From contig NZ_LSHX01000010.1 of assembly GCF_001555965.1 (NCBI RefSeq), forward strand, positions 153,581 to 217,580: a DNA stretch of 64,000 bases, given 5' to 3'. The translations under genes were made by a program, and so were the position numbers. The notes beneath the pieces were generated by a model. That model ran no database searches and was not told the DNA's origin. It was given only the letters and a program-made list of their open reading frames with translations. Positions 1-8,750 of the stretch are shown here, one piece after another. Numbering within the stretch: position 1 is the stretch's first letter; each line of letters starts with the position of its first letter. This DNA comes from Sphingomonas sp. CCH21-G11 (GTDB lineage Bacteria; Pseudomonadota; Alphaproteobacteria; Sphingomonadales; Sphingomonadaceae).

Positions 1-1
1 G

Positions 2-721
2 GCCTATCAGCCGGTCGTCGACGCGGGGACCGGCGCGCTCACCGGGTTCGAAGCGCTGCTGCGCTGGACCCATCCGGAAATGGGCGTGATCTCGCCGGCG
101 AAGTTCGTGCCGCTGGCCGAAGATGCGCGCCTGATCGCCCCGATCGGCGACTGGGTGCTGCGCACCGCCTGTGCCGAAGCGGTGAAGTGGGGCGAGCCCG
201 TCCGTGTCGCGGTCAACGTGAGCGCCGAACAGCTCCACAATCCCGGTTTCGTCAACGTCGTCGCGGATACGTTGATGCGCACCGGCCTGCCGCCGGGGCG
301 CCTCGAGCTCGAAGTCACCGAAAGCGCCTTCATGCGCGAGGGCACCGGCGCGGTTCAGGTGCTCGAACGCATCCTCGATCTTGGGGTGCGGCTGAGCCTT
401 GACGACTTCGGCACCGGCTATTCGTCGCTTGGCTATCTGAGCCGCACCCGCTTCACGTCGATCAAGATCGACCGCTCCTTCGTCCAGGCGGCGTCGAAAG
501 GCGAAAAGGAAGCAATCGCGATCATCCGCGCCGTCGTCGCGCTCGCCCAGTCGCTGGGCATGGCGACGACCGCCGAGGGCGTCGAGACCGAGGACGAGCA
601 CCGCATGGTCCAGGCATTGGGCTGCACCAAGGTACAGGGTTACTATTTCGGCCGTCCGCTGCCGGTGGAGGAAGCCCGGCGCCTCACGACCGGCCGCGAC
701 GCCGCCAGCGCCGCCGCCTGA
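2..721 (+). CDS. EAL-domain c-di-GMP phosphodiesterase, C-terminal part (runs off left edge)
   Basis: Only the C-terminal EAL domain is inside the window; the frame is open to base 2, so the start and any sensory or GGDEF domain lie to the left. Seen directly: the signature FEALLRW, then VNVSAEQL, LEVTES, the loop LDDFGTGYSSL, IKIDRSFV with the catalytic Lys, TAEGVETE with the late Glu, and GYYFGRPLP near the end. All metal-binding and catalytic positions known for active EAL phosphodiesterases appear to be kept, so hydrolysis of cyclic di-GMP to pGpG is likely. It ends about 50 bases before tRNA-Trp and has no clear functional link to its neighbours. What the N-terminal part senses cannot be told from here. 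Confidence 0.93.
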   Translation, partial: AYQPVVDAGTGALTGFEALLRWTHPEMGVISPAKFVPLAEDARLIAPIGDWVLRTACAEAVKWGEPVRVAVNVSAEQLHNPGFVNVVADTLMRTGLPPGRLELEVTESAFMREGTGAVQVLERILDLGVRLSLDDFGTGYSSLGYLSRTRFTSIKIDRSFVQAASKGEKEAIAIIRAVVALAQSLGMATTAEGVETEDEHRMVQALGCTKVQGYYFGRPLPVEEARRLTTGRDAASAAA

Positions 722-769
722 GAAACGCTTGCCCTGCCCGGCACCGAACGCTAGGGACCTGCGCTGCAC

Positions 770-845
770 AGGAGTGTAGCTCAGTTGGTAGAGCATCGGT
801 CTCCAAAACCGAGGGCCGGGGGTTCGAGTCCCTCCACTCCTGCCA
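770..845 (+). tRNA. tRNA-Trp (anticodon CCA)
   Basis: A 76-nt cloverleaf with a 7-bp acceptor stem (AGGAGTG with CACTCCT), a D arm with TAGCTCAGTTGGTAGAGCA, and an anticodon stem TCGGT/ACCGA enclosing loop CTCCAAA with anticodon CCA at 803-805. The T arm contains GGTTCGAGTCC, and the 3' CCA is encoded at 843-845. tRNA-Trp just upstream of secE-nusG is a common bacterial arrangement, which supports the call; here one minus-strand gene separates them. Confidence 0.97.
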
Positions 846-895
846 CATCGGCGACCTGATGAAGGTCTGGCGATGAGGCCGACCCGGGCCGTATC

Positions 896-1744
896 TCACG
901 CCGCCGGTCGGCGCTTCCCGGCATAGAGCAGACCCGACGACACCCGGATCAGATGCGTCTCGAAGAGGCGCGCCAGGATCGGGTCGATGCCCTGCCAGAA
1001 CGTGGTCGCGCGCTCGGGAATGTCCTCGATCACGAACCACTGGCCGGGCCTGAGCTTGCGCACCGCATAGCCGAGGACCGCCAGGTTCGCGTTGGGCGAA
1101 TGCAGGCCGTCGTCGATGATCAGGTCAAGACTGTCGGGCAGGCTGGCGTCCAGCCGTTCGAAGCTCGACAGATCGGTCTGGTCGACGAAGAACGATCGGA
1201 TGCGCTCCTCCGTGAACAGAATATCGCGGTCGATATCGGCACCGAAGATCTGGGCGTCCTTCAGATAGTCGCGGAACGCGCGGAGCGACGCGCCCGGCCG
1301 CCCTTCCGATCCCATATTTGAAGCGACATCGACATTGTTCGTACCCATGCCGATCTCCAACATCGCCTGCACCGCACCGATCTCGGCCAGGATGCGGCCG
1401 TAAGCGAGGTGATATTGGTGGACATTGGCCTTGTCGCTGCCATGGCCGTCGAACAGCGGTTTCATCGCGTCGGCGATCGCCCGATGCGCCGGATCGGCAC
1501 AAAACGCCTCGGCATCCTCGATCGCGATCGGCGTGATGCCGCAACCCCGCACCACCTCCACCAGAAACGGAAAGGTCTGGTCGCACGCCTGCAGCGTGAG
1601 GTCGGTCAGCTGGCGTAATGATCCAGGCGCGGAATTGGGCGCAAACAGCGGCAGGCGCGCGATAACGTCCGAACGGGCCATAAAGGTGTCGCGCCGGTTC
1701 TGCACCGCCTTGACGAGCCGCGTACCCAAACTCCTGCGCGTCAT
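896..1744 (-). CDS. Class I SAM-dependent methyltransferase-like protein
   Basis: A 282-residue soluble protein. The centre carries a SAM-binding-like motif, MLEIGMGTNN (about residues 130-140), followed by FGADIDRDILF and DLIIDDGLHSP. This fits the acidic loop layout of a Rossmann methyltransferase of the macrocin O-methyltransferase/cephalosporin hydroxylase-like group. The stretch GSDKANVHQYHLAYGRIL just before motif I is typical of that group. The substrate is unknown. The gene stands alone on the minus strand between tRNA-Trp and secE. An upstream in-frame start is possible, but the Met at 1744 is the first well-placed one. The family is inferred from motifs only. Confidence 0.7.
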   Translation of the reverse strand: MTRRSLGTRLVKAVQNRRDTFMARSDVIARLPLFAPNSAPGSLRQLTDLTLQACDQTFPFLVEVVRGCGITPIAIEDAEAFCADPAHRAIADAMKPLFDGHGSDKANVHQYHLAYGRILAEIGAVQAMLEIGMGTNNVDVASNMGSEGRPGASLRAFRDYLKDAQIFGADIDRDILFTEERIRSFFVDQTDLSSFERLDASLPDSLDLIIDDGLHSPNANLAVLGYAVRKLRPGQWFVIEDIPERATTFWQGIDPILARLFETHLIRVSSGLLYAGKRRPAA

Positions 1745-2172
1745 CGTTCAATCCTGTATTCAGCCGGCGGAGGCAAAGCGGATAGACAAGCCCGAACGTC
1801 GGGGCAATCCACGCATTGCCCTTTCCGGTCACGGCTGTCCGTCAATTTTGCCGTCGATACAGTCTGATAGTGTGCCGGAGGTGCGGGCCATATGCGGCCT
1901 GACCCGCCATCGGCTCGTTTGGGCGCATGTCGTCACGGCAGCGCCGCGACCACGCCCCGGTGTCGACACGGATAGGTCGGCGCGGCACCATTGGCGAGGT
2001 CCGTACCACCGGTCGCCGACCACCTGTCGCGCATGCTTGCGAAAGCCGCCGTCCTTCGCTAGATACTGGTCCCAATCCGACAGCGTTGGGGGGATGGCGC
2101 CGGTTCCTGAAAGCAGGACCGGGCGGCGGACCTTTGCCAAAAGCGGTCGATGCAACAACAGGATGTTTCAAG
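1745..2172. other. Gene-poor interval upstream of secE
   Basis: 428 bases between the divergent methyltransferase-like gene and secE. Frames exist on both strands, but none has a recognisable product or good start site. The only element I can support is a sigma70-like promoter for secE-nusG near 2037-2065. Confidence 0.5.
2037..2065 (+). promoter_or_regulatory. Candidate sigma70 promoter for secE-nusG
   Basis: TTGCGA at 2037-2042 and TAGATA at 2060-2065 are separated by 17 bp, a good housekeeping spacing. The pair lies about 108 bp upstream of the secE start. Seen by eye only. Confidence 0.4.
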
Positions 2173-2367
2173 GTGGCCAAGACTTCTCCCGCCGAGTTTT
2201 TTCGCCAGGTCAATGCCGAGCGCGCGAAGATCACGTGGCCGTCGCGGCGCGAAACGATCATGACTGCCGTCATGGTCGTCATCATGGCGACGATCCTGGG
2301 CGTCTTCTTCCTTGCGGTCGATTCGGCGTTCGACATGATCGTCAAGAGCCTGCTGGCGCTGGCCTGA
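2173..2367 (+). CDS. secE: Protein translocase subunit SecE
   Basis: A 64-residue small membrane protein of the SecYEG translocon. The conserved amphipathic helix FFRQVNAERAKITWPSRRE precedes a single transmembrane segment (about residues 30-52, MTAVMVVIMATILGVFFLAV). The start is a GTG at 2173, with AGGA about 9 bases upstream; the frame is open further upstream, but that sequence does not resemble SecE. The length is typical for alphaproteobacterial SecE. It is followed after 41 bp by nusG, the usual partner, so the two are probably co-transcribed. Confidence 0.95.
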   Translation: MAKTSPAEFFRQVNAERAKITWPSRRETIMTAVMVVIMATILGVFFLAVDSAFDMIVKSLLALA

Positions 2368-2408
2368 GCCCGACTGCGCCCATCGCGACCCAAACAACGG
2401 AACTTTAC

Positions 2409-2945
2409 ATGGCACGCTGGTACATCATCCACGCTTATTCGGGCTTCGAGAACAAGGTTCGCGACGCGATCATGTCGGAGGCGACCCGCATGGGGCTCGA
2501 CCAGCTCGTCGAGGCGATCGAGGTGCCGACCGAGAACGTCACTGAGGTGCGCCGGGGCAAGAAGGTCCAGTCGGAGCGCAAGTTCATGCCGGGCTATGTG
2601 CTCGCCAAGCTCGAGCTGAACGACGACGTCTATCACCTGGTCAAGAACACGCCGAAGGTGACGGGCTTCCTGGGTTCGTCGGGCAAGCCCCAGGCGATCA
2701 GCGAAGCCGAGGCGACGCGGATGCTCAATTCGAAGGAAGAGACCGCCGCCGCGCCGAAGCAGAAGGTCAAGGTCGATTTCGAGATCGGTGATCAGGTCAA
2801 GGTGCTCGACGGCCCCTTCGCCAGCTTCAACGGGCTGGTCGAAGAGCTCGATTTCGACAAGTCGAAGGTCAAGGTGTCGGTGTCGATTTTCGGTCGCGCC
2901 ACCCCGGTCGAACTCGATTTCGAACAGGTCGAGCGCAGCAAATAA
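2409..2945 (+). CDS. nusG: Transcription termination/antitermination factor NusG
   Basis: A 178-residue protein. The N-terminal NGN domain begins [19 protein letters not shown] and contains the [12 protein letters not shown] core. A C-terminal KOW domain follows an Ala/Lys linker ([42 protein letters not shown]). It binds RNA polymerase, increases processivity and couples to Rho or ribosomes. The start ATG at 2409 follows secE. In most bacteria rplK comes next; here three unrelated genes intervene before rplK at 7455. Confidence 0.97.
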   Translation: MARWYIIHAYSGFENKVRDAIMSEATRMGLDQLVEAIEVPTENVTEVRRGKKVQSERKFMPGYVLAKLELNDDVYHLVKNTPKVTGFLGSSGKPQAISEAEATRMLNSKEETAAAPKQKVKVDFEIGDQVKVLDGPFASFNGLVEELDFDKSKVKVSVSIFGRATPVELDFEQVERSK

Positions 2946-2978
2946 TCAAGATGCCGACGGCGACGCGCGGGTGATCAT

Positions 2979-3965
2979 ATGACGCCGCCCGCCCCCGCTC
3001 CGCCCGCGCGCCGCGTCTTGCTGCTCGGCGCGACGGGGACGATTGGTCGCGCGACCGCGCGCGCGCTCGTCACGCGCGGGCATCACGTCGTCTGCCCGGT
3101 CCGGCGCAGCGCCCGGACGCTCGCCGAGCTCGACGGTGCGCAACTGCACGTCGCGGAAGCCGCCAGCGCGGGGGCGCTTGCCCGCGACGCGATTCGCGCG
3201 GGGGGCTTCGATGTCCTGATCTCCTGCCTTGCGTCGCGCACCGGCGTCCCCGCGGACGCTTGGGCGATCGACCATGCCGCGCATGTCGAGGCATTGGCGG
3301 CCGCACAGGCCGCGGGGATCGGCCGCATGATCCAGCTGTCGGCGATCTGCGTACAGACCCCCCGCCTCGCCTTTCAGCACGCCAAGCTGGCCTTCGAGGC
3401 CGCGTTGATGCAGTCCGGGCTCGACTGGACGATTGTCCGCCCGACCGCCTTCTTCAAATCGCTGTCGGGTCAGGTCGAGCGCGTCCGGCGGGGCAAGCCC
3501 TTCATGGTCTTCGGCGACGGCCGGCTGACCGCGTGCAAACCGATCAGCGACCGCGATCTCGCGACATTTCTGGCCGATTGCATCGACGCCCCGGCGCGGA
3601 TCAATCGCATTCTGCCGATTGGCGGGCCGGGTCCCGCGATCACCCCGCGCGACCAGGGCGAGATGCTGTTCGAACTGACGGGACGGCCTGCGCGTTTCAC
3701 CCACGTCCCGGTCAGGATGCTCGACGCGGTCATCGCCGCGCTCGACGCGGGCGGGCGCGTGAGCACGCGCCTCGCAGCCAAGGCCGAGCTCGCGCGAATC
3801 GGGCGCTATTATGCGACCGAATCGATGCTGGTGCGCGACGAGGCAACGGGCGCCTATGACGCCGATGCCACGCCCGCGTTCGGCAATGACCGGCTGCGCG
3901 ATCATTACGCACGGCTGATCGCGGGAGAGATCGACGCAGCACTGGGCGATCACGCCGTCTTCTGA
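2979..3965 (+). CDS. bciA: Divinyl (proto)chlorophyllide a 8-vinyl reductase, BciA type
   Basis: A 328-residue NAD(P)-binding protein of the NmrA/extended short-chain dehydrogenase type. The nucleotide-binding loop GATGTIGRAT is at residues 17-26. RMIQLSAICVQTP and the HAKLAFEAAL segment follow, then DWTIVRPTAFFKSLSGQ and GDGRLTACKPISDRDLA. The overall pattern matches BciA, which reduces the C8 vinyl group of divinyl (proto)chlorophyllide with NADPH and is needed before the later bacteriochlorophyll steps. It starts 33 bp after nusG and lies 20 kb away from the main photosynthesis cluster, which itself contains no bciA or bciB. BchXYZ-type reductases can also reduce this group in some species, so it may be partly redundant. 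Confidence 0.82.
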   Translation: MTPPAPAPPARRVLLLGATGTIGRATARALVTRGHHVVCPVRRSARTLAELDGAQLHVAEAASAGALARDAIRAGGFDVLISCLASRTGVPADAWAIDHAAHVEALAAAQAAGIGRMIQLSAICVQTPRLAFQHAKLAFEAALMQSGLDWTIVRPTAFFKSLSGQVERVRRGKPFMVFGDGRLTACKPISDRDLATFLADCIDAPARINRILPIGGPGPAITPRDQGEMLFELTGRPARFTHVPVRMLDAVIAALDAGGRVSTRLAAKAELARIGRYYATESMLVRDEATGAYDADATPAFGNDRLRDHYARLIAGEIDAALGDHAVF

Positions 3966-3984
3966 CGCGCGCCGCGCCTGCACT

Positions 3985-4353
3985 TCAGCGGGTGAAGCCG
4001 AAACGCCGCATCAATTCCGCGCGCGTGAAGAGGCGCGGCTTTCCCCCTCCGGCGAGCGGCCTGAAGTTTCCTGTTTCGAGCTGATACACGCCCGGGCGCA
4101 CTTCGCGATACCACGGCCGGTCGATCGGTGCGGCATGCGTGCGAAGGTGTTCCAGATAGGCATCCAGCGTCTCGAACGTCCTGCCGCCGGAATCGGGCAG
4201 TCGTTTCGGGGGTGTGCCCGATTGCGGCGGAGATGAAGCGTCCTTTTCAGAAACATGACCGGCGTGCTCCGATCGGCGCGACGCCATCGCATCATCGGAA
4301 ATATTGACGCTGCCCAGGGCCATTAGGCAGGCGAGACCTGTCAATACAACCAT
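3985..4353 (-). CDS. Small exported protein of unknown function
   Basis: A 122-residue protein with an N-terminal hydrophobic stretch (VVLTGLACLMALGSV), probably a signal peptide. A low-complexity Ser/Pro/Lys region (residues 25-55) follows. A compact C-terminal part reads TFETLDAYLEHLRTHA, WYREVRPGVYQLETG, and LFTRAELMRRFGFTR. I do not recognise the family. It converges on bciA with 19 bp between them and diverges from the RTX protease gene. The C-terminal half looks like a small folded domain. No catalytic motif is visible. Confidence 0.6.
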   Translation of the reverse strand: MVVLTGLACLMALGSVNISDDAMASRRSEHAGHVSEKDASSPPQSGTPPKRLPDSGGRTFETLDAYLEHLRTHAAPIDRPWYREVRPGVYQLETGNFRPLAGGGKPRLFTRAELMRRFGFTR

Positions 4354-4460
4354 GCCCGATCCTTCTGCAAAAGAGTGTTTGAAGTCATCGCCGATCCATG
4401 ATCCTTTGTCGTCATCGGGGGCGATGTCGATGCCCCGGCGTTAGCAGGAAAGGGTCGTTC

Positions 4461-7247
4461 ATGTATCTCGACATCGAAGCACTGGGTGCGGCGAAGGCTG
4501 AACAGTCGGTGGTGAACTGCGGCTGTATGGCCTGCCAGGGCAAGGCGTTCGGCAATCGCGACGGCAATTACGACATTCCCGCGACGATCGCCGGAATCGT
4601 CCCCGGAACCGTACCGGCGACGATCAAGGTCGATTCGGACGCGACGCTGGGCGGAACGCTGACCGCCGATGGTCAGGGCGTCTTTTCGCTCACCCTGGTG
4701 GCCGGCCAGACCTATTCCTTCGCACTGCGCGGTGCGGGCGAGGACCCGCTCGCCGACCCGCTGCTCGCGCTGTTCAGCGGCACCGGCTCGTTGATCAGCT
4801 TCGACGACGATGGCGGCGTCGGCATCACCTCGCTCCTGACCTTCACCGCCACGACCAGCGGCACCTATTTCGTCACCGCGCAATCCTTCGATCCCGCCGA
4901 TGACGGCGACTACACCCTCGACATCTGGGTTCAGCGGCCGACCGACCAGGTTCCCGACACCTTCGCCGGTGCCGTGGAAATCGAGCTCGGCACGACGTTC
5001 GGTCACATCGAGACCAGCCAGGATACCGACACCTACAAGATCTATCTCGAGGCCGGCAAAGTCTACCTTTTCGATCTGGCGGGGGGGACCGATTACCGGA
5101 CCAATCCCAACGCCGTTCCGAGCGGTGAACTCGACACGATCCTCGCGCTCTATGACGCGGGCGGCAATCTCGTCACGTTCAACGACGATCTCAGCTTCCC
5201 AACCGATCTCAGCTCGGGGCTGATCTTCGTGCCGGAAGAGAGCGGATACTATTATCTCGATACGCTCGCTTACCCCAATCAGACCGGCGGCTATACGCTC
5301 GACGTGCGCGAGGTCGACCCCAGCCAGTTCGATCCGCTCGATTCGATCAACTGGGCGAACGCCAACAATGTCGAGTTCGTCGACGTCAACGGCGTGCCGA
5401 CCGCTTACGTCTATTTCGGCGATTCCGACGAAAATTTCGGCCAGACCGGTGACGATGGCGGGCCGATGGTGACCATCGACTGGAACGACTTCGAAAAGCA
5501 GCAGGTGATGCTCGCGCTCCGGGAATTCGAGCGTGTCCTGGGCGTGAAGTACGAGATCACCGAGGACGTCAACCAGGCGACGTTCCGCCTGCTCAAGACC
5601 GAGTCCGAACAATATGGCGCGTATTTCTTCCCCCAGGGTCCCGCGTTCGGCGACGACCAGGGCGTCGGCGTCTTCAACGTCCTGAGCGGGGGGTGGAGCT
5701 TCGATCAGCAGCAGAGCCTGTTGCAGGGCGGCTATTCCTTTGCCGTCATCCTTCACGAATTCGGCCATGCGCACGGGCTCGCCCACCCGCATGACAATGG
5801 CGGTGGCTCGGAAGTCCTGCTGGGCGTGACCTCGGCGACCGGCACGCTCGGCCTCTACGACCTCAACCAGGGCGTCTACTCTACGATGTCGTACAACGAC
5901 GCGTGGCAGCTCAATCCTGCCGGCCCGACGCCGTTCACCGCGGCGGGGCTGGACAATGGCTGGTCGGGGACGCTGGGGGCGTTCGACATCGCCGTCCTGC
6001 AGGCGCGCTATGGCGTGAACCCCTACAACACCGGGAACAATGTCTACGAGCTGCGCGACGTCAACGAACTCGGCACCTTCTACACCACCATCATCGACAC
6101 GAGCGGCGTCGATGAAATCCGCTATTCGGGCGCGCTCGACGCACAGATCGATCTGACCGCAGCGACGCTGGACTATTCGCCGACGGGCGGCGGGGTCGTG
6201 TCGTTCGTCGATGGCATCTGGGGCGGATATACGATCGCCAACGGCGTCGTCATCGAAAACGCCAGCGGCGGCAGCGGCAACGACGTCCTGCTCGGCAATG
6301 CCAGCGCGAATACGCTGAACGGCAATGGCGGCGACGACCTGTTGATCGGCCGTGGCGGCGCGGACGTGCTGAACGGCGGGGCCGGGTTCGACACGATCAG
6401 CTATGTCGACGCGGAAAGCGGCGTGCGCGTCACCGTCGGCAACAGCGGGGCGGGCTCCAGCAGCGACGGCGATCGCTTCACGGGCATCGAGCGCGTCATC
6501 GGCAGCGCGTTCGCCGATACGTTGAGCGGCGGCAACGGCGACGATGTGCTGGAGGGCGGTGCCGGCAATGACCGCGTCGATGGCGGCAACGCCAATGACC
6601 GGCTGTTCGGCGGCGCGGGCGACGACACGATCGACGGCGGCAACGGGACCGACCGGCTGGCGGGCGACGCCGGCAACGATCGGCTCGACGGCGGCAACGA
6701 CAATGACGCGCTGGCCGGCGGCAGCGGCAATGACCGGCTGGACGGCGGAAATGGCCGCGACACCATCGACGGTGGCGAGGGCGACGACACGATCGACGGC
6801 GGCAACGACAATGACAGCATGTGGGGCGGGAGCGGCAACGACCGCATCGAAGCCGGCAACGGCAACGACACGCTGGTCGGCGGCACGGGCGCGGACAGCC
6901 TCTATGGCGGGAATGGCAACGACACGCTGTGGGGCGGCGAAGGCGACGACCGGCTGGAAGGCGGCAACGGTTCCGACACCTTCCTGTTCGCGCCGGGCGG
7001 CGGCACCGACACCATCGTCAATTTCGACCGCGGCGACCGCATCGACCTGACCGCCTTCACCGGCATCGGGAGGAGCAACGTGACGATCTCTGCCGACCGC
7101 ATCTTCATCGAAAATGGCGACAACGACGTCACCATCCTGTTGAGCGGGGGCGACCGCGTGACCGAAGCGGCGCTCATCTTCGCGACCTCGGGCTCGGCCA
7201 GCACGATCAGCCTGATCACGCCGCCGCCCGAACTGCTGGCGGCCTGA
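4461..7247 (+). CDS. Secreted serralysin-like M10 metallopeptidase with PPC and RTX domains
   Basis: About 928 residues. The start ATG at 4461 has AGGAAAGG 8-16 bases upstream; an in-frame start at 4398 is poorer. Two N-terminal beta domains of the bacterial pre-peptidase (PPC) type come first (DPLADPLLALFSGTG and TYKIYLEAGKVYLFDLAGG regions). A zinc peptidase follows with HEFGHAHGLAHPH beginning near residue 432 and Met-turn STMSYND. A C-terminal RTX region of glycine/aspartate nonapeptides then binds calcium, ending in a beta-rich tail (TDTIVNFDRGDRIDLTAF). No Sec signal is seen, so export by a type I secretion system reading the C-terminus is likely; no such transporter is in the window. 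It breaks the usual nusG-rplK neighbourhood. Confidence 0.88.
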   Translation: MYLDIEALGAAKAEQSVVNCGCMACQGKAFGNRDGNYDIPATIAGIVPGTVPATIKVDSDATLGGTLTADGQGVFSLTLVAGQTYSFALRGAGEDPLADPLLALFSGTGSLISFDDDGGVGITSLLTFTATTSGTYFVTAQSFDPADDGDYTLDIWVQRPTDQVPDTFAGAVEIELGTTFGHIETSQDTDTYKIYLEAGKVYLFDLAGGTDYRTNPNAVPSGELDTILALYDAGGNLVTFNDDLSFPTDLSSGLIFVPEESGYYYLDTLAYPNQTGGYTLDVREVDPSQFDPLDSINWANANNVEFVDVNGVPTAYVYFGDSDENFGQTGDDGGPMVTIDWNDFEKQQVMLALREFERVLGVKYEITEDVNQATFRLLKTESEQYGAYFFPQGPAFGDDQGVGVFNVLSGGWSFDQQQSLLQGGYSFAVILHEFGHAHGLAHPHDNGGGSEVLLGVTSATGTLGLYDLNQGVYSTMSYNDAWQLNPAGPTPFTAAGLDNGWSGTLGAFDIAVLQARYGVNPYNTGNNVYELRDVNELGTFYTTIIDTSGVDEIRYSGALDAQIDLTAATLDYSPTGGGVVSFVDGIWGGYTIANGVVIENASGGSGNDVLLGNASANTLNGNGGDDLLIGRGGADVLNGGAGFDTISYVDAESGVRVTVGNSGAGSSSDGDRFTGIERVIGSAFADTLSGGNGDDVLEGGAGNDRVDGGNANDRLFGGAGDDTIDGGNGTDRLAGDAGNDRLDGGNDNDALAGGSGNDRLDGGNGRDTIDGGEGDDTIDGGNDNDSMWGGSGNDRIEAGNGNDTLVGGTGADSLYGGNGNDTLWGGEGDDRLEGGNGSDTFLFAPGGGTDTIVNFDRGDRIDLTAFTGIGRSNVTISADRIFIENGDNDVTILLSGGDRVTEAALIFATSGSASTISLITPPPELLAA
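6528..6986 (+). repeat. RTX nonapeptide-coding repeat array
   Basis: About 17 tandem 27-bp units encoding nine-residue calcium-binding repeats of pattern GGxGxDxLx, with several Asn-for-Gly variants (GGNDNDALA, GGNANDRLF). Periodicity of the GGCGGC-AA(C/T) core is visible on the DNA. A shorter, degenerate set precedes it near 6265-6400. Confidence 0.9.
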
Positions 7248-7260
7248 TCCGTCGACCCGG

Positions 7261-7282
7261 CGGGCCGGAACCAACCGGCCCG
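7261..7282 (+). terminator. GC-rich hairpin after the RTX protease
   Basis: An 8-bp perfect stem CGGGCCGG/CCGGCCCG around loop AACCAA, 13 bases past the protease stop. No T-run follows, so it may be a weak or Rho-assisted terminator or an mRNA 3' end stabiliser. Confidence 0.4.
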
Positions 7283-7300
7283 GAGGGAAGTATCAAATGA

Positions 7301-7329
7301 TTGCGCGGCGCACGGCTTTACGCTATGCG
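7301..7329 (+). promoter_or_regulatory. Candidate promoter of rplK-rplA
   Basis: TTGCGC (7301-7306) and TATGCG (7324-7329) are separated by 17 bp, about 125 bp upstream of rplK. The same bases also form a 10-bp inverted repeat (GCGCGGCGCA/TGCGCCGCGC), so a terminator reading is also possible. A small hairpin GCGGTC/GACCGC at 7384-7400 lies in the leader and could be an L1-type autoregulatory target; this last point is speculative. Confidence 0.35.
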
Positions 7330-7454
7330 CCGCGCCTTCCTATTCCGCGTGAATGGAAATGTTGCGGGAGGCCGTTCGAAAGAGCGGTCGCTTGGACCGC
7401 TAAACTTGGTGCCGGCACGCCCCGCGCGTCCGGCCGATAGAGTGAGTGAAGTAA

Positions 7455-7886
7455 ATGGCGAAGAAGATTACCGGCTATATCAAGCTGCAGGTTCCTGCAG
7501 GCAAGGCCAACCCGTCGCCGCCGATCGGCCCTGCCCTGGGTCAGCGCGGCGTCAACATCATGGAATTCTGCAAGGCGTTCAACGCGCAGACCGGCGACCA
7601 GGAAGCGGGCACGCCGCTGCCGACGGTCATCACCGTCTATGCCGACCGCTCCTTCTCGTTCGAGACGAAGACCCCGCCGGCGACCTACCTGATCAAGAAG
7701 GCTGCCAACCTGAAGTCGGGCTCGAAGGAGCCGGGCAAGGTGTCGGCAGGCAAGATCGCGCGCTCCAAGCTGAGCGAGATCGCCCAGGCGAAGATGAAGG
7801 ACCTGAACGCCAACGACATCGAAGCGGCGACCCGCATCATCGAAGGCTCCGCCCGCGCGATGGGCCTCGAAGTGGTGGAGGGCTGA
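7455..7886 (+). CDS. rplK: 50S ribosomal protein L11
   Basis: A 143-residue protein starting [23 protein letters not shown], with [21 protein letters not shown], the standard L11 N-terminal domain. The C-terminal rRNA-binding domain has [10 protein letters not shown] and [13 protein letters not shown]. It forms the GTPase-associated centre with 23S rRNA. It is followed after 4 bp by rplA. The length is standard. Confidence 0.98.
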   Translation: MAKKITGYIKLQVPAGKANPSPPIGPALGQRGVNIMEFCKAFNAQTGDQEAGTPLPTVITVYADRSFSFETKTPPATYLIKKAANLKSGSKEPGKVSAGKIARSKLSEIAQAKMKDLNANDIEAATRIIEGSARAMGLEVVEG

Positions 7887-7890
7887 GATC

Positions 7891-8589
7891 ATGGCAAAGC
7901 TGACCAAGAAGCAGAAAGCGCTGGCCCAGGCGATCGACGCCGAAAAGCTGCACGGCATTGACGAGGCGATCGCACTTGCGAAGGCGAATGCGACCGCCAA
8001 GTTCGACGAAACGATCGAAGTCGCGCTCAACCTGGGCGTCGACCCGCGTCACGCCGACCAGATGGTGCGCGGCGTCGTCACGCTGCCCGCCGGCACCGGC
8101 AAGACGGTGCGCGTCGGCGTGTTCGCCAAGGGTGCCAAGGCAGACGAAGCGCGCGAAGCCGGAGCCGATGTCGTCGGTGCCGAGGACCTGATGGAAACCA
8201 TCCAGGGCGGCACGATCGAATTCGACCGCTGCATCGCCACGCCCGACATGATGGGCCTGGTCGGTCGCCTGGGCAAGGTGCTGGGCCCCAAGGGCCTGAT
8301 GCCCAACCCGAAGCTGGGCACCGTCACGATGAACGTCGCCGAAGCGGTCAAGGCAGCCAAGGGCGGTCAGGTCGAATATCGCGTCGAAAAGGCCGGCATC
8401 ATCCACTCCGGCATCGGCAAGGCGAGCTTCGCCGAGGCCGATCTGCGCGCCAATTTCGACGCGCTGGTCGACGCCGTGGTCAAGGCCAAGCCGTCGGGTG
8501 CCAAGGGCAAATATGTCCGCAAGATCGCGGTCAGCTCGTCGATGGGCCCGGGCATCAAGGTCGACGTGGCGGAAATCGCCGCAGCCTGA
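7891..8589 (+). CDS. rplA: 50S ribosomal protein L1
   Basis: A 232-residue protein with [55 protein letters not shown] and [18 protein letters not shown], all diagnostic of L1. It lines the E-site stalk and represses its own operon in many bacteria. Its start is 4 bp after the rplK stop. It is followed by an intrinsic terminator; rplJ-rplL, the usual next genes, are not here. Confidence 0.98.
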   Translation: MAKLTKKQKALAQAIDAEKLHGIDEAIALAKANATAKFDETIEVALNLGVDPRHADQMVRGVVTLPAGTGKTVRVGVFAKGAKADEAREAGADVVGAEDLMETIQGGTIEFDRCIATPDMMGLVGRLGKVLGPKGLMPNPKLGTVTMNVAEAVKAAKGGQVEYRVEKAGIIHSGIGKASFAEADLRANFDALVDAVVKAKPSGAKGKYVRKIAVSSSMGPGIKVDVAEIAAA

Positions 8590-8613
8590 TCGCTTCGACG
8601 CACGAATGAACAA

Positions 8614-8641
8614 GGGCCTGGCGGCGACGCCGGGCCCTTTT
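8614..8641 (+). terminator. Intrinsic terminator of rplK-rplA
   Basis: GGGCCTGGC pairs with GCCGGGCCC (9 bp, one G-U type pair) around a 6-base loop, followed directly by TTTT, 24 bases after the rplA stop. Confidence 0.8.
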
Positions 8642-8750
8642 CATATTCGCTCTGGCGCGACGGCGTCCGCGATCTCAGCCGGCCCCGAAGTCCTCGCTTG
8701 CACGGGCGCTCGTTTCGCGTACCCCGGTCGAGGTTCGACGGGAGCAGGCC

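Noticed and set aside
6528..6986. Tandem 27-bp repeats as a CRISPR-like array
   Set aside because: The repeats are contiguous, without unique spacers, and encode RTX nonapeptides.
4341..7274. 977-residue open frame antisense to the RTX protease
   Set aside because: A GC-rich repeat artefact: it is the exact complement of a clear zinc protease with RTX repeats and resembles no known fold.
7384..7400. Definite L1-binding leader hairpin before rplK
   Set aside because: The hairpin is short and I cannot match it to a known L1 target; kept only as a remark.
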